Made by a program: the position numbers and the translations under genes. Shown piece by piece: positions 15,384-22,612 of a stretch of 26,109 nucleotides of DNA; position 1 is the first letter of the stretch; each line of letters starts with the position of its first letter. The DNA is from a virus, in the IMG/VR virus record IMGVR_UViG_3300030406_003188, positions 1-26,109 of that record; one strand, 5' to 3'. Under the pieces are notes generated by a model. It was given only the letters and a program-made list of their open reading frames with translations, was not told the DNA's origin and did no database searches.

Positions 15384-15601
15384 GTGACATATCAGACAGT
15401 CTTAAGGCCATTATTGGTGTAGATATAGATACAGAATATATGTTGGTAAAAGGCAACATTGACAACATTCTTAAGAAAGGTTGGCAACAGGTAGAGGAGC
15501 GTATAGAGGTGCTTCGTGAATTAGAGGCAGTAAAAGAAGAGATGGATAATAAATGGGAAGAGTATGACGAGTTAAAATGGAAGGTAGAAGATGAGCGATA
15601 A
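15380..15601 (+). CDS. Hypothetical coiled-coil protein, 73 residues
   Basis: Begins MSDISDSLKAIIGVDIDTEY and ends in a long charged helix (EERIEVLRELEAVKEEMDNK) likely to form a coiled coil. It overlaps the preceding stop with an ATGA start and overlaps the next gene by 11 bases, so it is part of a translationally coupled chain. No family recognised. Confidence 0.6.
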   Translation: MSDISDSLKAIIGVDIDTEYMLVKGNIDNILKKGWQQVEERIEVLRELEAVKEEMDNKWEEYDELKWKVEDER

Positions 15602-15827
15602 AGTATGGAACAAGGGCCATGTATGGACTAAGAAGCATTTAGATGCTAAGTTACGATTGGTAGATGTAAGGAATTTTGCAAAGCGAAAGATGGCAGGTTT
15701 GGCAGATGATATACATGACAAGGACTGGGGTCCAATAGGCGATACGAGTTTGAAAGACTATTTGACAGGTTATCATGCAGCGTTAGATGATTTGACTAAG
15801 TGGGTTATGGAGAGTGTTAATGACTGA
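15591..15827 (+). CDS. Hypothetical helical protein, 78 residues
   Basis: Contains KKHLDAKLRLVDVRNFAKRK and a C-terminal helix after SLKDYLTGYHAALDDLTKWV. The last part resembles the next protein (ELKAYTTGLGMMAVLMKKMI), with a shared LKxYxTG turn, which may mean the two arose by duplication. It overlaps genes on both sides by 8-11 bases. Function unknown. Confidence 0.6.
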   Translation: MSDKVWNKGHVWTKKHLDAKLRLVDVRNFAKRKMAGLADDIHDKDWGPIGDTSLKDYLTGYHAALDDLTKWVMESVND

Positions 15828-16017
15828 GGCTTTGGATTTATGGATAGTGCAGTTAGATAATCTTCTTGGCCATGTACAGAAGTTTGTAGATGACAATCCT
15901 ATGGAGTATGATGGTAAGGAGTTGAAGGCATACACGACAGGTTTGGGTATGATGGCAGTATTGATGAAGAAGATGATAGAGGACATGCTGAAGGAGAAAG
16001 AGGATGTGGAGGTGTAA
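15820..16017 (+). CDS. Hypothetical helical protein, 65 residues
   Basis: I take the ATG at 15820, inside the end of the previous gene, over a GTG two codons upstream. Mostly helical and acidic (LDLWIVQLDNLLGHVQKFVD; a final Lys/Glu-rich helix ending EKEDVEV). The segment ELKAYTTGLGMMAVLMKKMI is similar in layout to the preceding protein. No signal peptide, membrane segment or known domain. Confidence 0.55.
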   Translation: MTEALDLWIVQLDNLLGHVQKFVDDNPMEYDGKELKAYTTGLGMMAVLMKKMIEDMLKEKEDVEV

Positions 16018-16093
16018 GGCATGTGGTATGGTAATAACGCCAGTGGATGTAGACATGCACGGTTCATTTTGCAAGGAGTGTCGCAATGATTGA
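16004..16093 (+). CDS. Zinc-ribbon microprotein, 29 residues
   Basis: Starts at the ATG at 16004, within the end of the previous gene, with AAGGAG about ten bases upstream. It reads MWRCKACGMVITPVDVDMHG and ends SFCKECRND. The two CxxC pairs (C4/C7 and C23/C26) form a complete minimal zinc ribbon, including the CKACG knuckle and CKEC partner. The stop overlaps the next start region by eight bases. At 29 residues it is below the length limit of most gene finders. Role unknown. Confidence 0.65.
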   Translation: MWRCKACGMVITPVDVDMHGSFCKECRND

Positions 16094-16220
16094 GGACATA
16101 GGTGATTTTGTAGACGGCAGTGGCTTAGTAGAATGTGATGGTTGTGGTGAAGTAGTAGAAACGGTAGACATAGACAAGTGTCCGTATTGCGATTATTATC
16201 CGCATGGTGATATGGTATGA
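16086..16220 (+). CDS. Zinc-ribbon microprotein, 44 residues
   Basis: Acidic N-terminus MIEDIGDFVDGSG, then ECDGCGEVVETVDIDKCPYC and DYYPHGDMV. The CxxC pairs (C17/C20 and C32/C35) are 11 residues apart, a tight zinc ribbon. It overlaps the preceding microprotein and its stop overlaps the next ATG (ATGA). It is the second of several cysteine-pair proteins in a row. Confidence 0.65.
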   Translation: MIEDIGDFVDGSGLVECDGCGEVVETVDIDKCPYCDYYPHGDMV

Positions 16221-16318
16221 ATACGTTTTTGGCAATATTCTTGATGTTTGTGTTTTTCATAACTGGTTTTTGGTTAGGAGTACAATCGTATAGAGATTTG
16301 TTAAGGAAGAAGTTATGA
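16217..16318 (+). CDS. Single-pass membrane microprotein, 33 residues
   Basis: MNTFLAIFLMFVFFITGFWL is an uninterrupted hydrophobic segment, followed by GVQSYRDLLRKKL, a positively charged tail. This suggests one transmembrane helix with the C-terminus in the cytoplasm. It starts with an ATGA overlap and ends in one. Small membrane proteins of viruses can act as holins or membrane anchors; there is no lysis enzyme gene next to it, so I leave the role open. Confidence 0.6.
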   Translation: MNTFLAIFLMFVFFITGFWLGVQSYRDLLRKKL

Positions 16319-16455
16319 GAAAGAAACATGCACCTAGTATGGTACATCATATGACGATGTGTGGTCACGAGACTACGTATCAGGAGTTTGAGAAGATGAA
16401 GAAGATGAATCCCAAGTATATTAATTGTAAGAAATGTTTGGAGTTGTTAAAATGA
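16315..16455 (+). CDS. Zinc-binding protein, 46 residues
   Basis: Begins MRKKHAPSMVHHMTMCGHET and ends KYINCKKCLELLK. Probable zinc ligands are C16 and H18 (CxH) with C38 and C41 (CxxC), separated by a Lys/Met-rich helix. The His-rich start adds further possible ligands. ATGA overlaps at both ends place it in the coupled gene chain. Function unknown. Confidence 0.6.
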   Translation: MRKKHAPSMVHHMTMCGHETTYQEFEKMKKMNPKYINCKKCLELLK

Positions 16456-16787
16456 AAGAGTGGTTTAAAGATTTAGATACGGTAAAGAAGCTAGCAATAA
16501 AGTGTTTGAAGGAGTTTCCGCATACACGAGACAGTGATATGGAGTTGTTTTATATGATTTTGAAGGATTACTATAGGGCAATACCTGTTGATAAGAAGCA
16601 TAGTTTGTACGAGGAGCAGTTTTTGGCGGACTTGTATTTGTTGTTGAAGTTTGCACCTAGTAAGAGTAGTGTAAGTCGGATGCGCAGGAAGATACAGAAC
16701 GATGATGGTATGTATCAGAGTACAGAAGAGGTACGCAAACAGCGACGAGAGTTAGAAGCTAAGTTTATGGAGTGGGCTTCCCAATGA
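16452..16787 (+). CDS. Conserved-looking phage protein of unknown function, 111 residues
   Basis: The ATG at 16452 overlaps the stop before it (AATGA) and is preferred to one 18 bases upstream. The C-terminal part reads APSKSSVSRMRRKIQNDDGM, then YQSTEEVRKQRRELEAKFM. The 'S.RR(K)IQN..G.Y.PT..VR..R' pattern is common in tailed-phage proteins found near packaging or nuclease genes, whose activity I cannot name with confidence. N-terminal helices carry a Lys-rich surface. DNA binding is likely from the Arg-rich motif. Confidence 0.65.
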   Translation: MKEWFKDLDTVKKLAIKCLKEFPHTRDSDMELFYMILKDYYRAIPVDKKHSLYEEQFLADLYLLLKFAPSKSSVSRMRRKIQNDDGMYQSTEEVRKQRRELEAKFMEWASQ

Positions 16788-16951
16788 AGTGGAAGTTTAA
16801 TTGTCATTCATGTGGTACAGTATATCAGATAGAACACAGGCAGTTACACAAGACTGTGTTTTATACTCCAGAAAAAAAAGGCAGGCCGACATTATCATGT
16901 CGAGAATGCAGTACGAAGGTAGTAGGTGATTTAGTTGGTGGGCGTTCATAA
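16784..16951 (+). CDS. Zinc-ribbon protein, 55 residues
   Basis: MKWKFNCHSCGTVYQIEHRQ starts the protein and the partner knuckle is LSCRECSTKVVG. C7/C10 and C39/C42 are separated by a ~28-residue basic insert containing KKGRP, an AT-hook-like tripeptide core. The ATG overlaps the end of the previous gene, and the 3' end overlaps the next gene by about 14 bases. Probably nucleic acid binding. Confidence 0.65.
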   Translation: MKWKFNCHSCGTVYQIEHRQLHKTVFYTPEKKGRPTLSCRECSTKVVGDLVGGRS

Positions 16952-17285
16952 TCAAGCAAGGCGCAACGAGGTATCTCGGTTATTGCGTATGAGTAATCGC
17001 AACAGGAATGCGATGCGATGGAGTAAAAACGAAACAGAGGCGCATATTGACATGAAGTTTGCGATTTGTAAGCAACTTAAGAAGTGGGGACACGAGTTTT
17101 ACACTGAGGCAGTGTTTGACGACTCAGGATTACGAGCAGATGTGATAGATGCAGATGCTAAAGTGATTTATGAGGTAGTAAATACAGAAGATGAGGCCAG
17201 TATATTGCGAAAAAACCGTCATTACCCGCTTGAAATACGTGTTATTAGGGCAGATACAGCGTTTTCAGAGGACTTATTGCTATGA
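16938..17285 (+). CDS. PD-(D/E)XK-fold nuclease-like protein
   Basis: 115 residues from a GTG at 16938 (a TTG at 16935 is also possible; an internal ATG at 16989 would remove 17 residues). A basic N-terminal tail leads to NETEAHIDMKFAICKQLKKW, then YTEAVF, then RADVIDADAKVIYEVVNTED. The order helix-with-E, strand, D, strand-with-E is that of PD-(D/E)XK enzymes, but the usual ExK is EVV, so the catalytic lysine is missing or has moved. It lies directly before an intact nuclease of the same fold. It could be an inactive partner, a DNA-binding subunit, or an enzyme with a relocated residue. Confidence 0.55.
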   Translation: MGVHNQARRNEVSRLLRMSNRNRNAMRWSKNETEAHIDMKFAICKQLKKWGHEFYTEAVFDDSGLRADVIDADAKVIYEVVNTEDEASILRKNRHYPLEIRVIRADTAFSEDLLL

Positions 17286-17788
17286 ATTACAACTTTGATG
17301 ACGATTTGAAAGACGGAAAAAAGGGTGAACAGGTAATTAGGTTCTTTGTCGAGTCGACATTAGGACAAAGATACATTAAGGACAACGATACGAGTGCGTA
17401 TGACCTTCTTTTTGAGGATGAGAACATAGATTTGATTACTTACGAGGTCAAGACAGACCTTTGGGAGAAGGATTGGGACAAAGGAGGGTCAGGAAACATG
17501 GCAATAGAGTACAAATGTCGTGGAAAATCCAGCGGTATCAGTGTTACGAAGGCAAAATACTTTGTTTATTACTTAGTAAACGTGTCAGATAAGCAGATTT
17601 GGCTTATAGAAACCGAAAAACTGCAGGAATTATTGCTACGAGAGAAGTTTCCGAGCAAAACAGTAGGGGAAACTCACTACGACAGCGATGAAAAGGTGGC
17701 AAAATGTTATATGATTCCACGTTTTGAGTACAAAGATGAGTTTGACATCTATACATTTGACGGTGAGAGGTGGTTACGAGAGTTATGA
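17282..17788 (+). CDS. PD-(D/E)XK endonuclease
   Basis: 168 residues. GKKGEQVIRFFVES (E16), AYDLLF (D41) and ITYEVKTDL (E55, K57) form a complete PD-(D/E)XK site. It is followed by NMAIEYKCRGKSSGISVTKA and KYFVYYLVN, the 'E...GK.SGI..TKA' pattern of phage-type nucleases related to restriction enzymes. A four-base overlap couples it to the inactive-looking homologue. It sits two genes before the large terminase, so roles in genome trimming, branch resolution before packaging, or host DNA breakdown are plausible. Confidence 0.75.
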   Translation: MNYNFDDDLKDGKKGEQVIRFFVESTLGQRYIKDNDTSAYDLLFEDENIDLITYEVKTDLWEKDWDKGGSGNMAIEYKCRGKSSGISVTKAKYFVYYLVNVSDKQIWLIETEKLQELLLREKFPSKTVGETHYDSDEKVAKCYMIPRFEYKDEFDIYTFDGERWLREL

Positions 17789-17937
17789 TTAGAATTTATA
17801 AGGATGGTAAGCAGGTATTTTTTTCAGAAGAGTTGTATCAGATAGCAGAAGAGTTAGTAATTAGGGATGCCGAAGTCAAAAGCATAGAAGTTACTTTAAA
17901 GACGGAGGCAATCTTAGAACGAGATGGACACCTTTGA
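17785..17937 (+). CDS. Hypothetical protein, 50 residues
   Basis: Reads MIRIYKDGKQVFFSEELYQI and then AEELVIRDAEVKSIEVTLKT, ending EAILERDGHL. Strand-helix-strand, acidic, probably a small ferredoxin-like or SH3-like fold. The start overlaps the nuclease stop (TTATGA) and the 3' end overlaps the large terminase by 14 bases, so it should be cotranslated with it. No family recognised. Confidence 0.6.
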   Translation: MIRIYKDGKQVFFSEELYQIAEELVIRDAEVKSIEVTLKTEAILERDGHL

Positions 17938-19399
17938 GCTAGATAATAAAACGAGGAATGCTGCGATAACTTCAGCATACAATATGATGCGGGAGACTCC
18001 GCAGACGTTAGGCGAGTTTATTAACGAAACATTGGAAAATTACATGGAACAAGAACCCGGTGAGTTCGTTCCTCTAGGGGAAATGCACTCAGAATGGGAA
18101 AAAACGTTCAATAAAGGCACTCATACAGCGATAATATGCGCAAGAGGTCACTTGAAAACGAGTTGGGCGCTGTCTAATTTAGCATATCACATGCTTACAA
18201 ATCAAAATTTTAGAGCATTATATATTTCTGCAACGTTGGAACAGGCATGGGATAAGTTAGAACAGTTTGAGGAATTGTGTCGCAGGTCTTGGCGGTTGCG
18301 CAATATGATGAAGAAGAAAAGCAGTGATGAGGTAGGAGCTTGGCGTAAGGGTGCTAAGTATTTCAATAATGGAAGTAGGGTTCACGCTGCAAGTATTGGT
18401 AAAGCACTTGAGGGTCCACACGTTCATATGATTATTTTGGATGACGTTTTGCAGGAGTTTCCGTCTATAACAGACGAGAATGTGATACATTACATAAAAA
18501 GGGTTGTCATGCCAATGCGTTTACCAGACGAAAGAATCTTGTTAGTAGGAACGCAGAAGAGAGTTAACGATGCGACGGATTGGGTAACAGAAAGTCCGCA
18601 GTGGAATGTCGTGCGGCACCCTGCGCTTTTAGATGATGAAACACCGAGATGGCCTGAGTATTGGACCTTAGATAGATTAGAAGAAGAGAAGTACACTATG
18701 GGAAGTAGGGCGTTTGAGTCTGAGTATATGTTAAATCCATTGGACCCAGAGAGTGCAGTTATACCTTACGAGGTGTTGAACAGTTGTTTAGATGCGGGTG
18801 CAAATATGGGATTAGCGCCTGAAGGTTGGGAAACAATCATGGGAGTTGACCTTGCGGTTGGTATGGACACGATGAATGATGAAACGAGTTATACAGTCGT
18901 TGCTTTTAATCGAGATACAGGAATGCGTCACATACTTTACAACTGGACTGGTAAGATACAGGCTCAGGGAAATGCTTGGTTAGATGCGCAGTTACTTACG
19001 TTACGTCAATTAAGTGAGCGATTTAAGCCGTTTAAAATCATTGTAGAGTCGAATGGGTACCAAAGATTGGTAGTACATGCGGCTCAAAGACTAGAAAATG
19101 TACCAGTAGAAGGACACAATACTGGTAGAGAAAAGCATAGAGTAGACACAGGAATCCCGGGAATTGCAATTAGAATGGAGCAAGGCAAGTACGTTATACC
19201 GTGGGACAAGACATCGAAAGAGAACTCAAAACCGGGAATGAGAAAGTTAGTAGACGGGTTGAGTAGATTGGTTTACGGAAAGAACGGAAGATTGGAAGGA
19301 CATACTCCAGATAGCGTTATGTCGCTTTGGATGTGCGAATTAGCGATACAAGAGATGGAAAGAAAACGTTTACATTTTACACGTTGGGACTACATTTAA
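17924..19399 (+). CDS. terL: Terminase large subunit
   Basis: 491 residues, the expected length. ATPase domain: Walker A at residues 73-80 (ARGHLKTS, a variant GxxLKT form), Walker B MIILDDVL at ~169-176 with the catalytic acidic residue after the Asp pair, and coupling motif VGTQKR at ~208-213. Nuclease domain: MGVDLAVG (~306-313) with the first metal-binding Asp, IIVESNGYQ (~370-378) with Glu, and HTPDSVMSLW (~469-478) with the last Asp. All three acidic residues of the RNase-H-like nuclease are present. The enzyme cuts and pumps viral DNA into the prohead through the portal. It ends the operon that begins with the likely small subunit. Confidence 0.93.
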   Translation: MDTFELDNKTRNAAITSAYNMMRETPQTLGEFINETLENYMEQEPGEFVPLGEMHSEWEKTFNKGTHTAIICARGHLKTSWALSNLAYHMLTNQNFRALYISATLEQAWDKLEQFEELCRRSWRLRNMMKKKSSDEVGAWRKGAKYFNNGSRVHAASIGKALEGPHVHMIILDDVLQEFPSITDENVIHYIKRVVMPMRLPDERILLVGTQKRVNDATDWVTESPQWNVVRHPALLDDETPRWPEYWTLDRLEEEKYTMGSRAFESEYMLNPLDPESAVIPYEVLNSCLDAGANMGLAPEGWETIMGVDLAVGMDTMNDETSYTVVAFNRDTGMRHILYNWTGKIQAQGNAWLDAQLLTLRQLSERFKPFKIIVESNGYQRLVVHAAQRLENVPVEGHNTGREKHRVDTGIPGIAIRMEQGKYVIPWDKTSKENSKPGMRKLVDGLSRLVYGKNGRLEGHTPDSVMSLWMCELAIQEMERKRLHFTRWDYI

Positions 19400-19407
19400 T
19401 ATAAACC

Positions 19408-19438
19408 GATTATATAATCCCGTAAACTTATATGTACC
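19408..19438 (+). promoter_or_regulatory. Portal operon promoter with 12-bp palindrome
   Basis: The perfect palindrome GATTATATAATC (19408-19419) touches the element CCGTAAAC-TTATATG-TACC (19420-19438). TTATATG is the TATA box, centred ~29 bp before the ATG at 19460. A near-identical CCGTAAA plus TTATATG-N-ACC core is found on the minus strand at 23417-23397. The palindrome is a natural operator for the ribbon-helix-helix protein encoded just downstream. Confidence 0.6.
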
Positions 19439-19459
19439 CTTTATTTGTGGCTTACCCAT

Positions 19460-19609
19460 ATGGCAAGGTTTGAGCTTTATGGCATCCGCAAGGAAACTAA
19501 AATTAAGATGCAAACAGTAGCAAGGGAAAAAGGAGTGTCTGTAGGGCGACTTGTAGAGTCTATAATGAATAGATATATAGAAGAGCCACAGATTAAGAAG
19601 AGGCTTTAA
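19460..19609 (+). CDS. Ribbon-helix-helix (Arc/CopG-type) DNA-binding protein, 49 residues
   Basis: The frame opens MARFELYGIRKETKIKMQTV and continues AREKGVSVGRLVESIMNRYI, ending EEPQIKKRL. The pattern strand (RFELYGI), helix A (KETKIKMQTVAREKG), turn with Gly-Val-Ser, helix B (VGRLVESIMNRYIEE) is that of Arc/MetJ/CopG regulators, which dimerise and insert their strands in the DNA major groove. The start is ~29 bp from a TATA box, beside a palindrome. The stop overlaps the portal ATG (TAATG). It probably controls its own promoter and hence portal expression. Confidence 0.75.
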   Translation: MARFELYGIRKETKIKMQTVAREKGVSVGRLVESIMNRYIEEPQIKKRL

Positions 19610-21081
19610 TGGGAATTTTTGATAGATTCAGGAGCAAGCCAGTTAGAAAGGCAACTGGCATAGAAGCATTCTTACAGGATGCAACAGCAGATGTTTCTAA
19701 GGATGCTAGAACTCCAGTATATTCAGGTGTAAGCACAGATACAGCGTACAGACAAGCCATAATTCCACAAGTTGACCAATTTTATTTAGAACAATTAGCT
19801 GACAGGTATTCTCATCTTCGTACTGTAATCACAAGGATAGCTTCGCAGTCGGTCGCCAAAGGGTGGGAATACCAAGCCATTGGCAACGGAGACGCAGAGC
19901 AACGCAGAATGGTAGAGAGATTATTACGTAATCCAACAAATGGCAGCAGCGATATGACTGGTTCAGAGTTTTTTAAAGCGATGATTAGACAGTTAGAAGT
20001 CTTTGATGACTGCTGGGTAAGTATCGTATATGACCGAGTTGCAGATGGCGAAGGTAAAGTTACAAACAAAATAGTAAAAGAACTCTGGGTAGAAGATGCG
20101 AAACACATGCGATTTCATGTAGATGAGTATGGTAGATTTAGAGAAGATGAGAAGTTTGACCCTGTAACAAGGGAGTTTATGGAGGGTGCAGTAAATCCAA
20201 AGACAGGTGTAGAATTAGAATACATGGCTTACTATTACGAATATGATGATGGTAAGATACCTTTTGCACGTGATGAGATTATACATTTTAACAAATACAG
20301 TGCGAATGCTCGCTTGTATGGGCAGTCGCCGATTATAGGTCTTTCTAAAAAAATCGAAACAGCATTGGCCATAGAGTCATTTCAAAACAAAATCTATAGA
20401 TTAGAAAGGCCACCTAAAGGATTCTTAGACGTTCCCGGTCATGATGAGGAGTCACTTAACCGATTAGGCGAGTATATTGCAGAAGAAACTCGTCGAAATC
20501 CTAACTTTGTACCTATTTTAAGTAGCAGAGATGGCGGAAACACGGCGAAATTCGTTCCTGTCATGCCTAATATGGATGAATTAATGATGTTACCTTACAT
20601 GGATAGGATAAATAATGACATCAATGCGTCGTATGGAGTCATGCCTTTAGTCGTAGGACAGATGCAAGGCGTAGGCGGACTTAACTCAGAAGGCGAACAG
20701 ATTACAATATTTGACAGAACTATAAGAGAAACACAGCAATGTTTGGAGATGGGTTTCCTAAAACCGCTGTTGAAAATTATGCAAGTAGATACTTGGAAGA
20801 TTAGATTTAACGACATTAACGAACGTGATGAGACGAAATATCTAAACAATATGAATCTAAAAGCACAGATAATTACACAAATGCAGAATGTAGGTGTAGA
20901 GATGGACTTGGATTCAGACGGTAATTTAGTATTGCCACAAGCTCCAGAGGTGGTGCGTCAGGATTTTCGAAAGCCGTTGCAGGAATCGCTGGAGGCCGAG
21001 GAGCAAGAAGAGCCTCGTCGTATATGGAATCGGCAGCCAATGAGTTACGCAGAGTTATTACCAGAGAGTTCCGAGAATTAA
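19609..21081 (+). CDS. Portal protein
   Basis: 490 residues. Start MGIFDRFRSKP is the usual portal opening. Recognisable parts are DRYSHLRTVITRIASQSVAK with GWEYQA, DDCWVSIVYDRV, the segment DEIIHFNKYSANARLYGQSP, then IIGLSKKIETALAIESFQNK and PPKGFLDVPG, and the helical stem region near NDINASYGVMPLVVGQMQGV. The protein forms the 12-subunit ring through which DNA enters and to which connector and tail attach. It follows the large terminase and overlaps the MuF gene by 58 bases, more than the usual overlap. The C-terminus is acidic. Confidence 0.88.
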   Translation: MGIFDRFRSKPVRKATGIEAFLQDATADVSKDARTPVYSGVSTDTAYRQAIIPQVDQFYLEQLADRYSHLRTVITRIASQSVAKGWEYQAIGNGDAEQRRMVERLLRNPTNGSSDMTGSEFFKAMIRQLEVFDDCWVSIVYDRVADGEGKVTNKIVKELWVEDAKHMRFHVDEYGRFREDEKFDPVTREFMEGAVNPKTGVELEYMAYYYEYDDGKIPFARDEIIHFNKYSANARLYGQSPIIGLSKKIETALAIESFQNKIYRLERPPKGFLDVPGHDEESLNRLGEYIAEETRRNPNFVPILSSRDGGNTAKFVPVMPNMDELMMLPYMDRINNDINASYGVMPLVVGQMQGVGGLNSEGEQITIFDRTIRETQQCLEMGFLKPLLKIMQVDTWKIRFNDINERDETKYLNNMNLKAQIITQMQNVGVEMDLDSDGNLVLPQAPEVVRQDFRKPLQESLEAEEQEEPRRIWNRQPMSYAELLPESSEN

Positions 21082-21734
21082 AACAAGCAAGGTCTGTCAA
21101 CGATTTAGAAGATTCTGTAAACGACATATCTATAATGGTCGCTAACAGAATGAAACAAGCGTTAGAAGATGACATTGAAGATGCGTATAGACATGGCGTT
21201 AGGTCTGCGTTTGGTGAGCCAAACATTACAAAAGCAGAACCAACCTTTGATGGAGATGATGCTGAGTTTCTTAGAACCATGAAGAACGGAGGCATCTTAG
21301 CTAAGAACTATGCAACTTTTGCTACACAGCTAACTGACGGTTTAAGGGCCGCTATTGTTACTGGGATTGCTGCAGGTAGTAGCGTACCAGTAATAGTAGA
21401 TAGCATGCGGCAAGTGGCCAATGCGTCGACTTTTAAGCTAGTTAGGATTGCTAGAACTGAAATCAACGCAATTTACAATGAAGGTAGACTAAGAGGTTAT
21501 GCAAAAGGTGAGGCATTATCAGGTAGACAATACAAGTACAAATTGATTGTAGGTAATGATAGCAGAACTTGTCAAGCACATAACGAGTTAGCTCGTAGGA
21601 TTCCCAAAGAAGGATTGTACATGAATGATTTAATTTTATTACAAAAAGAAATAGCAGCAAGATATAATCTAAAACTATTAGGTACATCATTGTTGCATCC
21701 AAATCAAAGAACAGTTTTAGCGAGGGTTGTATGA
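21024..21734 (+). CDS. MuF-type minor head morphogenesis protein (SPP1 gp7-like)
   Basis: 236 residues. The N-terminal half is helical with many charged residues. The C-terminal domain has RIARTEINAIYNEGRLRGYA (~141-160), then LIVGNDSRTCQAHNELARRI (~174-193), and closes with HPNQRTVLARVV (225-236). RTE, DxRTC..H and HPN.R are the conserved markers of the Mu gpF / SPP1 gp7 family. These proteins sit inside the prohead next to the portal and help load DNA. The final motif reads HPNQR where HPNCR is usual. No toxin domain is fused to it. Confidence 0.85.
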   Translation: MESAANELRRVITREFRELKQARSVNDLEDSVNDISIMVANRMKQALEDDIEDAYRHGVRSAFGEPNITKAEPTFDGDDAEFLRTMKNGGILAKNYATFATQLTDGLRAAIVTGIAAGSSVPVIVDSMRQVANASTFKLVRIARTEINAIYNEGRLRGYAKGEALSGRQYKYKLIVGNDSRTCQAHNELARRIPKEGLYMNDLILLQKEIAARYNLKLLGTSLLHPNQRTVLARVV

Positions 21735-21826
21735 GTAGGATGCCTGACCATATCAAAATACATATAAGCAATGCAAAGTATGGTCATCACGGAAACGGAA
21801 AGGAGAAAGATGAGCAAACAGTGTAA
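21731..21826 (+). CDS. Possible microprotein, 31 residues
   Basis: MSRMPDHIKIHISNAKYGHH plus GNGKEKDEQTV. The ATG overlaps the stop of the MuF gene (GTATGAG) and its end overlaps the start of the zinc protein, matching the coupling style seen across this genome. It is His- and Lys-rich with no clear fold. It may only serve to carry ribosomes to the next gene. Confidence 0.4.
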   Translation: MSRMPDHIKIHISNAKYGHHGNGKEKDEQTV

Positions 21827-22049
21827 GAAATGTTTAAGGGGAGCAATGACAGTCCATATAGCGGCTAACGGATTATGTGAAGAGTGTGAGTCAGATAGGG
21901 CGTGGAAAAACGCACGTACTCAAACTATTTTGCAAGCGCAAAAGAAACAACGTATGGATTATTACGAAAAAGCGCAGAAGTATGTCAATAAGAAATGGAA
22001 AGAAAAGTACGGTGACGAGCATATAGAAAACGTCAAGATGTATAAATGA
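21810..22049 (+). CDS. Zinc-ribbon protein with helical tail, 79 residues
   Basis: I start at the ATG at 21810, with AAAGGAG six bases upstream, rather than the ATG at 21771. MSKQCKKCLRGAMTVHIAAN leads to GLCEECESDRAW, giving C5/C8 and a second pair C23/C26, 14 residues apart. A long Lys/Gln-rich helix follows (TQTILQAQKKQRMDYYEKAQ). Placed between MuF and gp10-like genes, it may assist head completion or bind DNA there; there is no direct evidence. It overlaps the next gene by four bases. Confidence 0.65.
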   Translation: MSKQCKKCLRGAMTVHIAANGLCEECESDRAWKNARTQTILQAQKKQRMDYYEKAQKYVNKKWKEKYGDEHIENVKMYK

Positions 22050-22612
22050 GTGCTAATCTAAAAGTAAACATAAAGATAAGCGATAACGCACGTAAGATAT
22101 TTGATGAAATAGGCGTTAGTTTAGAAGATGCAGTTAATATTGCAATGACAGATACAGCAGACAGAATGGCAAACGATGCCAATTCTAATCTAGCAGATAG
22201 CATTGGTGTAAACAGTACATTGTTTGGCAGTGTGATGGTAAAAGATAAACCGTTTAGAAAAGAGATTACAACAAATGTAGACTATGCGGGCTATGTAGAA
22301 TTTGGAACAGGACCATCTAAGCGAGATATGAAAGGCAGAAAGACTGGTGCAAAAAAGTATTGGCCGCCTAAGTTATCTAAAAAGAATCCGTGGCCTAGTA
22401 AGCACACAGTAAAAGCAGAAGCACTAGAAGAATGGAGAGATAAAAAAAGTAAATTCAAATCTTATGATGATTTACGATTTGCTATTTTCAAAAAGGGAAC
22501 TAAGCCACAAAGATATATGGCTAAGGCATTACAAAAAAACAAGACTGCCTTTGTCGAAATGATTGGCAAGGAGTTAGCTCGCCAATCAAACGGCAAGATA
22601 GTAAAGCGCTAA
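22046..22612 (+). CDS. HK97-gp10-like tail/head completion protein
   Basis: 188 residues. The central VDYAGYVEFGTGPSKRDMKG and the later FKKGTKPQRYMAKALQKN are the hallmarks of HK97 gp10-like proteins ('YA.yVEfGTG ... G..pqPfm..A'), which join at the neck or tail end during assembly. An insert between them (KKYWPPKLSKKNPWPSKHTV) is longer and more basic than usual. It ends the portal transcript and its stop overlaps the stop of the converging cysteine protease gene by four bases. Confidence 0.75.
   Translation: MSANLKVNIKISDNARKIFDEIGVSLEDAVNIAMTDTADRMANDANSNLADSIGVNSTLFGSVMVKDKPFRKEITTNVDYAGYVEFGTGPSKRDMKGRKTGAKKYWPPKLSKKNPWPSKHTVKAEALEEWRDKKSKFKSYDDLRFAIFKKGTKPQRYMAKALQKNKTAFVEMIGKELARQSNGKIVKR

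Noticed and set aside
15783-16368. Two long minus-strand frames rich in His, Leu and Ser
   Set aside because: They run antisense to a chain of small plus-strand genes that share ATGA overlaps and zinc motifs; the His/Leu richness comes from reading AT-rich codons backwards.
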